This document shows, piece after piece, positions 1-6,822 of a stretch of DNA of 8,409 bases. Where the stretch lies: the NCBI GenBank assembly GCA_027083715.1, contig JALWNR010000008.1:1-8409 (forward strand). Reading direction: 5' to 3'. The notes below the pieces were generated by a model that did no database searches, was not told the origin of the DNA, and saw only the letters and a program-made list of their open reading frames with translations. The DNA is from Bacteroidales bacterium (GTDB lineage Bacteria; Bacteroidota; Bacteroidia; Bacteroidales; NBLH01). Each line of letters opens with the position of its first letter. The stretch's first letter is position 1. Both the position numbers and the translations under genes were made by a program.

Positions 1-37
1 TTAAACATCTTAATATCTATTACTCTATTTACATATA

Positions 38-45
38 TAGATTTG
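38..45 (+). promoter_or_regulatory. Candidate Bacteroidota -7 promoter element for the oxidase operon
   Basis: The octamer TAGATTTG matches the Bacteroidota primary sigma factor -7 consensus TAnnTTTG exactly. It lies 23 bp before the start codon of the SCO gene, so transcription would begin near position 50 and leave a leader of about 20 nt. No clear TTG or TTTG -33 element sits at the usual distance upstream, which weakens the call. The leader is A-rich just before the ATG, as is common in this phylum in place of a Shine-Dalgarno sequence. Confidence 0.4.
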
Positions 46-68
46 TAGATATTTAATTAAACAAAAAA

Positions 69-866
69 ATGAAAAAAAGAATTATTCAAAGCCTGATTTT
101 AGTCGTGTTTCTTACAACAGGACTAATAAAAGCACAACCACCTAAATTTGAAAACACAGAAGAAATCGGTTTGTATGAAAAACTGGATAGTATTTTACCG
201 GACGATATAATACTGATTAATCAGGACAGCAACAAAGTGAACCTGAAAAGCCTGATTGACAAGCCCACATTCATTAATTTCGTTTATTACAATTGCCCCG
301 GACTATGCAGCCCCCTGCTGGACGGTGTGGCAGAAGTAATTGACAGGGCTGATATTGAATTGGGTAAAGATTATCAAATCATTACCATCAGTATGAATGA
401 AGATGACCGCCCGAGTGTTGGTATCCAAAAAAAGAAAAATTATGTAGCAACCATCAAAAAAAAGATTAATGAATCGCAATGGATATGGCTTACCGGTGAT
501 TTGAAAAACATTCATAAAATTACGGATGCCGTAGGATTTAAGTTTAAGCGTGATGGCGATGATTTTATCCACACAGCTGCAATTATAGCTATTAGCCCGA
601 AAGGAAAAATCACCAGATACCTGCACGGTACTTATTTTTTGCCTTTCGATTTAAAAATGGCTGCAGTTGAAGCTGCTGATGAAAAATCTAGCCCCACAAT
701 CAACAAATTATTAAAATATTGTTTCAGCTATGATGCCAAAGGTAAAACCTATGTAATTAATGTAACCAAAATATCGGGTACATTAATTATGCTTTTAGTT
801 GCAATATTCTTTTTTACAGTAGTTTTAAAGAAAAAACCTATTACTCACAATAAACAAAAACAATAA
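69..866 (+). CDS. sco: SCO1/SenC family copper chaperone for cytochrome c oxidase assembly
   Basis: This 265-residue protein belongs to the SCO1/SenC family, thioredoxin-fold proteins that bind copper and help assemble the CuA centre of oxidase subunit II on the outer face of the cytoplasmic membrane. The copper-binding CPGLC motif is seen at C76 and C80, and the third expected ligand, a histidine, at H168 (in DDFIHTAA). Residues 1-22 look like a signal peptide (KKR, then a hydrophobic stretch, then KAQ). A second hydrophobic segment at about 236-254, followed by KKK, looks like a C-terminal membrane anchor, whereas classical SCO proteins are anchored at the N-terminus. The start at 69 gives a complete signal peptide. 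Subunit I begins only 2 bp after the stop, which supports a role in maturing this oxidase. A purely redox (thiol-disulfide) role cannot be excluded. Confidence 0.93.
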   Translation: MKKRIIQSLILVVFLTTGLIKAQPPKFENTEEIGLYEKLDSILPDDIILINQDSNKVNLKSLIDKPTFINFVYYNCPGLCSPLLDGVAEVIDRADIELGKDYQIITISMNEDDRPSVGIQKKKNYVATIKKKINESQWIWLTGDLKNIHKITDAVGFKFKRDGDDFIHTAAIIAISPKGKITRYLHGTYFLPFDLKMAAVEAADEKSSPTINKLLKYCFSYDAKGKTYVINVTKISGTLIMLLVAIFFFTVVLKKKPITHNKQKQ

Positions 867-868
867 AT

Positions 869-2470
869 ATGTCAACAGAACAAACTGCAATTCCGGCAGA
901 GAACTTCTTTAATCAGGGCGGCAAAGGCATTATGTCCTGGCTTACAACTACCGATCACAAACGAATTGGGTTGTTATATATGTATTCCATCGCAATATTT
1001 TTTAGTGTAGCAGTAATTATCGGCTTAATGATGCGCCTTGAACTGATTGCGCCCGGAAAAACAATTATGGAAGCAAACACTTACAATAAGATGTTTACCC
1101 TGCATGGGGTAATCATGATATTTCTTTTCATTATACCCGGTATTCCGGCAGTATTCGGTAACTTTTTCCTGCCGCTTTTTCTCGGAGCGGATGATGTGGC
1201 TTTCCCCCGCTTAAACCTGATGTCGTGGTACCTGTATATAATAGGTGCGTTGATAGCTCTTTCTACACTTGTATTTGGTGAAGGTTCAGCAGATACCGGC
1301 TGGACATTTTATGCTCCTTACAGTGTAAAAACAGGAACGAATGTCTCCACATCGGTATTTGCCGCTTTTGTTTTAGGCTTTTCATCAATACTTACGGGAT
1401 TAAATTTTTTAACCACCATACACCGAATGCGTGCTCCCGGAATGGGTTGGTTTGATATGCCTTTGTATTTGTGGTCCACTTATGCCACATCATGGATACA
1501 AATTCTTGCTACTCCAATCATTGGGATTACCTTACTGATGATTGTTGCAGAACGGGTATTGGGTGTTGGATTATTTGACCCCTCCTTAGGTGGTGACCCG
1601 ATTTTATATCAGCATTTATTCTGGATATACTCGCATCCGGCTGTTTACATTATGATTTTACCGGCTATGGGGGTAATTTCAGAAATTATTCCGGTGTTTT
1701 CGCGCCGAAGAATTTTTGGCTACAAAGCTATTGCTTTTTCAAGTCTTGCTATTGCCTTTGTAGGCTATTTAGTTTGGGGGCACCATATGTTTACATCAGG
1801 AATGAGCGGACCTGCTCGGATTATTTTTTCAATACTCACTTTTTTAGTGGCAATACCCAGTGCAATTAAAGTTTTTAACTGGCTAGCTACGCTAAATAAA
1901 GGTTCTATTGATTTGCAACCACCACTCTTATACTCAATGGGTTTTATTTTTCTTTTCCTTATAGGAGGACTAACTGGCTTGGTAAATGGTGCTTTGGCAA
2001 CCAATACACACATACACGACACTGCTTTTATTGTCGGGCATTTTCATTATGTAATGTTTGGCGGTACCGGATTCGGCTTTTTTGCTGCAATGCACTATTG
2101 GTTTCCAAAAATGTACGGACGAATGTATAATATCAAACGTGCAAAAATTGCTTTTTGGGTAACTTTTATCGGTTTTAATACACTTTATTTCCCGATGTTC
2201 ATTTTGGGATTACAAGGTATGCCCAGAAGATATTATGACTATTTGCCTGAATTTCAGGATTGGCAGGTAGTTTCAACAGTTGGGTCATGGATATTGGTAA
2301 CAGGACTGATTATGATGTTTACCAACATTATCCGCGGTGCAAGAAAAGGCAAACCGGCAGGCGACAATCCCTGGAACGGATATACCATGGAGTGGCAAAC
2401 AACATCGCCTCCTCCTTTGGAGAATTTTCACGAGAAACCTGTATATAAAGAGATTTCATATGATAAATAA
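869..2470 (+). CDS. ctaD: Cytochrome c oxidase subunit I, caa3-type, A2 subfamily
   Basis: This is the catalytic subunit that reduces O2 to water and pumps protons, a polytopic membrane protein of 533 residues, usual for the family. Visible ligands are H79 and H393 for low-spin heme a, H391 for heme a3, and H256, H305 and H306 for CuB. Y260 sits four residues after H256, as in the His-Tyr crosslink. The K-pathway lysine is K334 (AIKVFNW). The D-pathway entrance is kept: D109 (in DDVAFPR), N98 and N116. The usual channel glutamate of the GHPEV motif is missing. The sequence reads YSHPAVY at 254-260, the signature of type A2 oxidases, in which Tyr and Ser are thought to replace the glutamate. 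The C-terminus has the typical MEWQTTSPPPLENF block. It starts 2 bp after sco and is followed by subunit III. Identification is secure; the subtype rests on the motif. Confidence 0.98.
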   Translation: MSTEQTAIPAENFFNQGGKGIMSWLTTTDHKRIGLLYMYSIAIFFSVAVIIGLMMRLELIAPGKTIMEANTYNKMFTLHGVIMIFLFIIPGIPAVFGNFFLPLFLGADDVAFPRLNLMSWYLYIIGALIALSTLVFGEGSADTGWTFYAPYSVKTGTNVSTSVFAAFVLGFSSILTGLNFLTTIHRMRAPGMGWFDMPLYLWSTYATSWIQILATPIIGITLLMIVAERVLGVGLFDPSLGGDPILYQHLFWIYSHPAVYIMILPAMGVISEIIPVFSRRRIFGYKAIAFSSLAIAFVGYLVWGHHMFTSGMSGPARIIFSILTFLVAIPSAIKVFNWLATLNKGSIDLQPPLLYSMGFIFLFLIGGLTGLVNGALATNTHIHDTAFIVGHFHYVMFGGTGFGFFAAMHYWFPKMYGRMYNIKRAKIAFWVTFIGFNTLYFPMFILGLQGMPRRYYDYLPEFQDWQVVSTVGSWILVTGLIMMFTNIIRGARKGKPAGDNPWNGYTMEWQTTSPPPLENFHEKPVYKEISYDK

Positions 2471-2490
2471 AATATAAACCGCCAAAAACG

Positions 2491-3114
2491 ATGAATATGA
2501 ATCAAACAATTTCAGATCATGCCGTACACAGGGATGACGAAGCTTCAAAAATAGGAATGTGGTTATTTCTGTTTACTGAATTATTACTTTTCGGAGGCTT
2601 ATTTCTGGTTTACACCATTTACAGAAACCTTAACCCCGATGCCTTTGCAAATGCATCGCAAGAACTGAGTGTGGCATTTGGGACAATAAACACCGTAGTA
2701 CTAATTACCAGCTCATTAACAGTAGCCCTGTCCATATCAACAATAAAAGACAACAAACCCAAAATGGCAAAAAACCTGCTTTGGCTAACCCTGATTCTTG
2801 CAGCAGTATTTATGGTGAACAAATACTTTGAATGGTCGGCAAAAATTCATCATGGCTTGTTTCCCGGCATGGAACACTTTATGCAATTACCCCCCGGCGA
2901 AGCCTTGTTCTTCTTTCTGTATTTTTTTATGACCGGATTACACGCACTGCATATTGTTGCCGGAAGTATTTTTATTGGAGTAGTTATTGCGCAACTCAAC
3001 AAAGGTAAAATAAAATACGATGATTATATTTTGCAAGAAAATGCAGGATTATACTGGCATCTTGTTGATGTTATCTGGATTTACTTATTCCCATTATTCT
3101 ATCTAATTCATTAA
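2491..3114 (+). CDS. ctaE: Cytochrome c oxidase subunit III (five-helix form)
   Basis: This 207-residue membrane protein is oxidase subunit III, which binds subunit I, stabilises it and supports proton uptake. Family marks include TELLLFGGLF near residues 29-38 with the conserved glutamate E30, YFEW at 112-115, FFMTGLHALHIVAG at 145-158, and a C-terminal block with YWHLVDVIWIYLFPLFYL. About five membrane segments are visible (roughly 20-43, 66-86, 94-112, 138-168 and 186-206). This matches the shorter bacterial form, which lacks the first two helices of the seven-helix mitochondrial type. The start at 2491 was chosen as the first ATG; a second in-frame ATG at 2497 is equally possible. The gene lies 20 bp after subunit I and 8 bp before subunit IV. 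Confidence 0.96.
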   Translation: MNMNQTISDHAVHRDDEASKIGMWLFLFTELLLFGGLFLVYTIYRNLNPDAFANASQELSVAFGTINTVVLITSSLTVALSISTIKDNKPKMAKNLLWLTLILAAVFMVNKYFEWSAKIHHGLFPGMEHFMQLPPGEALFFFLYFFMTGLHALHIVAGSIFIGVVIAQLNKGKIKYDDYILQENAGLYWHLVDVIWIYLFPLFYLIH

Positions 3115-3122
3115 TCAATATT

Positions 3123-3419
3123 ATGGAAAATAATCATTCACACTCAATAAGCAACAAAACCTATATTGGTATTTGGATAGGTCTTTTAATACTGACTTTT
3201 TTATCAGTTGAAGCTTCATTTGTTCAGTTCAGAGCTTTTGCCGTTGGTGTAGCTTTGTTTATTGCCACGGCAAAAGCATTTATTGTTGCATATTATTTTA
3301 TGCATCTTAAGTTCGATAGCAAAATAATAAGCATTATGGTACTGGTAACGGGAGTAGTGTTTTTAACTTTCATTATTCTCACATTTTTTGATTATGCCTT
3401 TCGCGAACCGATTGTTTAA
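3123..3419 (+). CDS. ctaF: Cytochrome c oxidase subunit IV (small prokaryotic type)
   Basis: This is a 98-residue protein with three predicted membrane helices (about 13-32, 36-60 and 67-88). Residues 51-64 contain the block KAFIVAYYFMHLKF, with K51 before a Phe-Met-His-Leu-Lys loop, which is typical of the prokaryotic subunit IV family (CtaF/CyoD-like). Its position between subunits III and II of a caa3 operon supports the call. Subunit IV is thought to help assemble or stabilise the complex and has no redox centre; no heme or copper ligands are seen here. The His-containing N-terminus (NNHSHS) is probably a short cytoplasmic tail. It starts 8 bp after subunit III. Confidence 0.9.
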   Translation: MENNHSHSISNKTYIGIWIGLLILTFLSVEASFVQFRAFAVGVALFIATAKAFIVAYYFMHLKFDSKIISIMVLVTGVVFLTFIILTFFDYAFREPIV

Positions 3420-3441
3420 ATTTTAATAATACGATATACAT

Positions 3442-4362
3442 ATGTTTTCAAACGCATCAAGTTTTGTAGAAGGAGTAGATTTTGCTTTCTTTGTCATTAT
3501 AGGTATTTCTTTGATATTTCTGATAGGTATTACCGCTGCAATGATTTATTTTGTCATCAAATACAACAAAAAGAAACACCCGAAAGCAGTACCTACAAAA
3601 GATAATTTTCAACTGGAAATTATATGGACAGTTATCCCTACTTTACTGGTTTTAGGGATGTTTTACTACGGTTGGGTAGGATATCGCCCCATGCGGATTA
3701 TTCCTGATAATGCTATTCCTGTAAAAGTTACCGCAAAAATGTGGTCATGGTCTTTTGAGTACGAAAACGGAAAATGGGACAGTCTCCTGATTGTTCCGGT
3801 GGATAAACCCGTAAAACTGGAACTTTTTTCGCCTGATGTACTTCACTCATTATACATCCCTGCTTTCAGAATAAAAGAAGATGTAGTTCCCGGAATTGCC
3901 AATATAATGTGGTTTGAAGCAAATAAAACGGGTACTTACAATATTTTGTGTGCCGAATATTGCGGACAAAGACATTCTTATATGCTGAGCAAAGTAAAAG
4001 TATTGCCGCAGGATGAATACGAAAAATGGTATAATTCAAAAGATACACTGGCAGAAAAAATGATGCCCGGTGAAATAATAATGAAAAAACAAGCATGTAT
4101 TGCCTGCCACTCAACAGATGGCTCAAAGCTTGTAGGTCCTTCATTCAAAGGTTTGTACGGTTCAAAACGTACCGTTCTTGTTGATGGTGTAAAAAAAGAA
4201 ATTGTTGCGGATGATGAATACATTAAAAACTCAATTCTTAATCCGAACAGTGAAGTGGTTGATGGTTTCCCTCAGGGGATTATGACCAATTACAGCGGGC
4301 AGATTTCGGAGGATGAAATCAAACAATTTATTCAATACATTAAAACATTAAAAAATGATTAA
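3442..4362 (+). CDS. ctaC: Cytochrome c oxidase subunit II fused to a cytochrome c domain (caa3 type)
   Basis: This 306-residue protein accepts electrons for the oxidase. Two membrane helices (about 14-39 and 60-79) precede a periplasmic cupredoxin domain. The binuclear CuA site is complete: H135, C170, E172, C174, H178 and M181. The aromatic WSWSFEY patch at 101-107 is the usual electron entry region. From about residue 208 a class I cytochrome c domain follows, with the heme-attachment motif CIACH at 219-223 and M281 as the likely second axial ligand. This fusion defines caa3 oxidases, where the tethered cytochrome replaces or docks a soluble one. No cleavable signal peptide is obvious; the first helix probably directs insertion. 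In this operon the gene follows subunits I, III and IV rather than leading. Its last 8 bp overlap the start of ctaB. Confidence 0.97.
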   Translation: MFSNASSFVEGVDFAFFVIIGISLIFLIGITAAMIYFVIKYNKKKHPKAVPTKDNFQLEIIWTVIPTLLVLGMFYYGWVGYRPMRIIPDNAIPVKVTAKMWSWSFEYENGKWDSLLIVPVDKPVKLELFSPDVLHSLYIPAFRIKEDVVPGIANIMWFEANKTGTYNILCAEYCGQRHSYMLSKVKVLPQDEYEKWYNSKDTLAEKMMPGEIIMKKQACIACHSTDGSKLVGPSFKGLYGSKRTVLVDGVKKEIVADDEYIKNSILNPNSEVVDGFPQGIMTNYSGQISEDEIKQFIQYIKTLKND

Positions 4363-5209
4363 AATCCTGCTTGAACTAAACAAAGTAAAAATTGTGAGTG
4401 CGGTAACTTTAAGTACACTACTTGGTTACGTTATGGCACACGGCAGTTTTTCAACAGACGCACTTTTGCCTGTTCTGGGTATTTTCATTCTTGCAGGTGG
4501 TTCTGCAATGCTAAATCAGTATCAGGAAATCGAGATTGACCGTATTATGGAACGTACAAAAAACAGACCCTTACCCACCGGAAAAATAAGTAAAAACCTG
4601 GTTTTGGCAATTCTTTTGGCTGAAATCATAACAGGTGCGTTCTTGCTTTATATAAGTTCGGGCTTTTTAGCCATGCAACTGGGTTTGCTTGCCTTACTCT
4701 GGTATAACGGAATTTATACTAATTTAAAGAAAAAAACTGCCTTTGCGGTGATTCCCGGAGCCTTTATCGGGGCAATACCTCCGGCTGTAGGCTGGGTTGC
4801 CGGCGGAGGATTACTTTCTGACCAGGTAATTATTGTTATTGGTTTTTTCTTTTTCATGTGGCAGATACCCCATTTTTGGCTGCTGGCACTGATGCACGGT
4901 GAGGAATACACAAAAGCAGGATTACCTTCGGTATCAAAAATTTACAATACAGAACAACTCAAAAAAATCACATTCATCTGGACACTGGCAACAGCCATTT
5001 CAGCAATGTTTATTCCTATGTTTGGCTTGGTAGAGGGTTTATCGCAAAAAATAATCATTACCGCATTAAACATTGCTCTTATTGTACTGTTTATGAAATT
5101 GTACACAAACAGCAATCCTGAGTTTAAAGTTAAAAAATATTTTATTACCATAAATATCTTCCTTTTGTTTATAATGACGGCAATTTTTGCAGATAATCTT
5201 ATTTACTGA
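4355..5209 (+). CDS. ctaB: Protoheme IX farnesyltransferase (heme O synthase)
   Basis: This membrane prenyltransferase of the UbiA superfamily transfers a farnesyl group from farnesyl diphosphate to the 2-vinyl group of heme b, giving heme O, which heme A synthase then converts to heme A for the oxidase. It has 284 residues, slightly short for CtaB/CyoE. Family blocks are seen: the prenyl-diphosphate site at 54-73 ending RTKNRPL, YTNLKKKT at 121-128, GAIPPAVGW at 139-147, and WQIPHFWLLAL at 169-179 followed by EEY. Several hydrophobic helices span the chain. The first metal-binding motif reads N54-xxx-E58-xxx-D62, with Glu where most members have Asp. The ATG overlaps the stop of subunit II (ATGATTAA), suggesting translational coupling. 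The stop is TGA, unlike the TAA of all other complete genes here. No heme A synthase gene lies nearby. Confidence 0.95.
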   Translation: MIKILLELNKVKIVSAVTLSTLLGYVMAHGSFSTDALLPVLGIFILAGGSAMLNQYQEIEIDRIMERTKNRPLPTGKISKNLVLAILLAEIITGAFLLYISSGFLAMQLGLLALLWYNGIYTNLKKKTAFAVIPGAFIGAIPPAVGWVAGGGLLSDQVIIVIGFFFFMWQIPHFWLLALMHGEEYTKAGLPSVSKIYNTEQLKKITFIWTLATAISAMFIPMFGLVEGLSQKIIITALNIALIVLFMKLYTNSNPEFKVKKYFITINIFLLFIMTAIFADNLIY

Positions 5210-5229
5210 CAAAATAAGTCGCTTGTCTT

Positions 5230-5301
5230 TTAATGCGAAAATTTATCTTTTATGTGCATAATCATTTTTTATGTACGTAAAAGATAGTATTTTCGCATTA
5301 A
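5230..5301 (+). repeat. Long imperfect inverted repeat / potential RNA hairpin between ctaB and lpdA
   Basis: The left arm (5230-5259) and right arm (5271-5301) are nearly exact reverse complements around an 11-nt spacer that includes a T6 run. Read as + strand RNA, they form about 30 pairs with one bulged U at 5288. The three non-Watson-Crick positions (5243/5287, 5253/5277, 5256/5274) are all G-U wobbles. The outer 12 bp (5231-5242 with 5289-5300) and an inner 9-bp block are perfect. It starts 20 bp after the ctaB stop and ends 36 bp before lpdA. No U-tract follows the stem, so it is not a classical intrinsic terminator. It could be an RNA processing or stability element, a factor-assisted terminator, or a small mobile-repeat remnant. 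Confidence 0.85.
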
Positions 5302-5337
5302 TATTTAATAAACGTAACAAATAAAATACAGAAAACC

Positions 5338-6726
5338 ATGGATTACGACTTGATAATAATCGGGAGCGGTCCCGGAGGCTATGTTGCGGCAATCAGAGCA
5401 TCGCAACTAGGCATGAAAACAGCTGTAGTAGAACGTGCCGAGCTGGGCGGCATCTGCCTGAACTGGGGATGTATCCCTACAAAATCATTATTAAAAAGTG
5501 CACAAGTACTGGATTATATAAACCACGCACAGGAATACGGCATTGAGGTAGCATCGGTAAAGCCTGATTTTAAAAAGGTGATTGCCCGCAGCCGTGAAGT
5601 GGCTGCCGGAATGAGCAAAGGCATTCAGTTTTTATTCAAAAAAAATAAAGTGGAACATATTCAAGGTTTTGGAAAACTAACAGACAACAAAACCGTTGAA
5701 GTTACCGACAGCGAAGGAAATAAAAAGAGCTATTCGGCAAAAAACATCATTTTGGCTACAGGAGCACGCTCCAAACAACTGCCTAATTTACAGCAGGATG
5801 GCAAAAAAATTATTGGTTATCGCGAAGCATTAACACTGCCTGAATTACCCAAATCAATGATTGTAGTCGGCTCGGGAGCAATTGGTACCGAATTGGCATA
5901 TTTTTACAAATCAATGGGTACGGATGTTACTATTGTAGAATTTTTGCCCAATATGGTTCCGAATGAAGACGAAGAAGTATCCAAAACACTGGCACGGAAC
6001 TTCAAGAAAAAGAAAATTAAAGTCATGTTAAACTCTTCGGTAGAAAGTGTGGATACATCAGGCGATTTATGCAAAGTTACCATCAAAACCAAAAAAGGCG
6101 AAGAAGTACATGAAGCGGAAATTGTTCTGTCGGCTGTTGGTGTAACACCTAATCTGGAAGGTATTGGTATTGAGGAGCTGGGAATTGAAAAAGACAAAGA
6201 TAAAATTAAAGTAGATGAATTTTACCGTACCAATGTGGAAGGTATTTATGCAATAGGCGATATTGTACATGGTCCGGCATTAGCGCATGTTGCCTCTGCC
6301 GAAGGAATTACCTGTGTGGAAAAAATGGCAGGACTTACACCCGAAACCGTTGATTACAACAACATTCCGGGATGTACCTACACTACACCGGAAGTAGCAT
6401 CGGTTGGGATGACCGAAAAACAAGCCCTTGAAGCAGGTTATGAAATAAAAATCGGAAAATTCCCTTACACGGCATCCGGCAAAGCAAGCTCGGCAGGTGC
6501 ACGTGATGGTTTTGTAAAACTAATTTTTGATGCAAAATATGGTGAATTACTTGGCGGACACCTGATTGGAGCTAATGTTACCGAAATGATTGGCGAACTG
6601 GTGGTTGCACGTAAGCTGGAAGTTACGGGGCATGCTTTAATCAAAGCGGTTCACCCCCACCCTACCATGTCGGAAGCGATTATGGAAGCTGCTGCCGCTG
6701 CCTATGACGAAGTGATACATATTTAA
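5338..6726 (+). CDS. lpdA: Dihydrolipoamide dehydrogenase (E3)
   Basis: This 462-residue flavoprotein reoxidises dihydrolipoamide on 2-oxoacid dehydrogenase E2 subunits or on glycine cleavage H protein, passing electrons through FAD to NAD+. The FAD-binding GSGPGGY is at 9-15, and the redox disulfide motif GGICLNWGC puts the active cysteines at C40 and C45. The NAD-binding VGSGAIGTE is at 177-185. The second FAD motif, EGIYAIGDI, is at 301-309. The C-terminal dimerisation domain ends with HPHPTMSE, giving the catalytic pair H441 and E446. Length and motifs are normal and the protein is cytoplasmic. No E1, E2 or glycine cleavage genes adjoin it, so its partner complex cannot be named from context, and it may serve several. 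Mercuric or glutathione reductase is less likely given the CLNWGC spacing and the Lpd-type C-terminus. The gaps on both sides suggest a separate transcription unit. Confidence 0.96.
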   Translation: MDYDLIIIGSGPGGYVAAIRASQLGMKTAVVERAELGGICLNWGCIPTKSLLKSAQVLDYINHAQEYGIEVASVKPDFKKVIARSREVAAGMSKGIQFLFKKNKVEHIQGFGKLTDNKTVEVTDSEGNKKSYSAKNIILATGARSKQLPNLQQDGKKIIGYREALTLPELPKSMIVVGSGAIGTELAYFYKSMGTDVTIVEFLPNMVPNEDEEVSKTLARNFKKKKIKVMLNSSVESVDTSGDLCKVTIKTKKGEEVHEAEIVLSAVGVTPNLEGIGIEELGIEKDKDKIKVDEFYRTNVEGIYAIGDIVHGPALAHVASAEGITCVEKMAGLTPETVDYNNIPGCTYTTPEVASVGMTEKQALEAGYEIKIGKFPYTASGKASSAGARDGFVKLIFDAKYGELLGGHLIGANVTEMIGELVVARKLEVTGHALIKAVHPHPTMSEAIMEAAAAAYDEVIHI

Positions 6727-6748
6727 AATAAAACAATTAATTACAGGA

Positions 6749-6801
6749 GATTAGATATTGATATAATACCTCAAATAAATGAAAAATATCAATATCTAAT
6801 C
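6749..6801 (+). repeat. Perfect 16-bp inverted repeat between lpdA and the fusion gene
   Basis: The arms at 6749-6764 and 6786-6801 are exact reverse complements (GATTAGATATTGATAT), separated by 21 nt. If A6748 is bulged, three more pairs form (6745-6747 with 6802-6804), giving about 19 pairs. It starts 22 bp after the lpdA stop. The stem is AT-rich and is not followed by a T-run, so a simple intrinsic terminator is not supported. A binding site, an RNA 3'-end stabilising hairpin or a repeat-element remnant are all possible. Confidence 0.8.
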
Positions 6802-6815
6802 CCTAATTTCTAATA
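6795..6815 (+). repeat. Three tandem CTAAT-containing heptamers
   Basis: The heptamers TCTAATC, CCTAATT and TCTAATA lie head to tail, so CTAAT recurs at 6796, 6803 and 6810 with an exact 7-nt period. The first copy is also the outer end of the right arm of the neighbouring inverted repeat. The block ends 7 bp before the start codon at 6823, so it occupies the leader of the fusion gene. It may be a short slipped repeat of no function or part of a repeat family. Confidence 0.6.
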
Positions 6816-6822
6816 CCAATCC

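Noticed and set aside
12..53. An 8-bp inverted repeat (AATATCTA and TAGATATT) in the leader before sco
   Set aside because: The arms are short and almost wholly A/T in an AT-rich leader, so chance is sufficient; it also overlaps the candidate -7 element only at its edge.
3866..4223. Open frames on the - strand opposite subunit II
   Set aside because: They lie wholly inside a secure gene with CuA and heme motifs, show no recognisable domain, and are typical antisense shadows. The same holds for the other frames opposite or inside the oxidase, lpdA and fusion genes.
5288..5295. TATTTTCG as a promoter element for lpdA
   Set aside because: It departs from TAnnTTTG at one key position, no -33 TTG is suitably placed, and the bases are already explained by the right arm of the inverted repeat.
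5338..6726. Mercuric reductase or glutathione reductase instead of lipoamide dehydrogenase
   Set aside because: The GGICLNWGC active site and HPHPTMSE C-terminus fit E3, there is no N-terminal metal-binding domain or C-terminal vicinal cysteine pair, and no mer genes are nearby.
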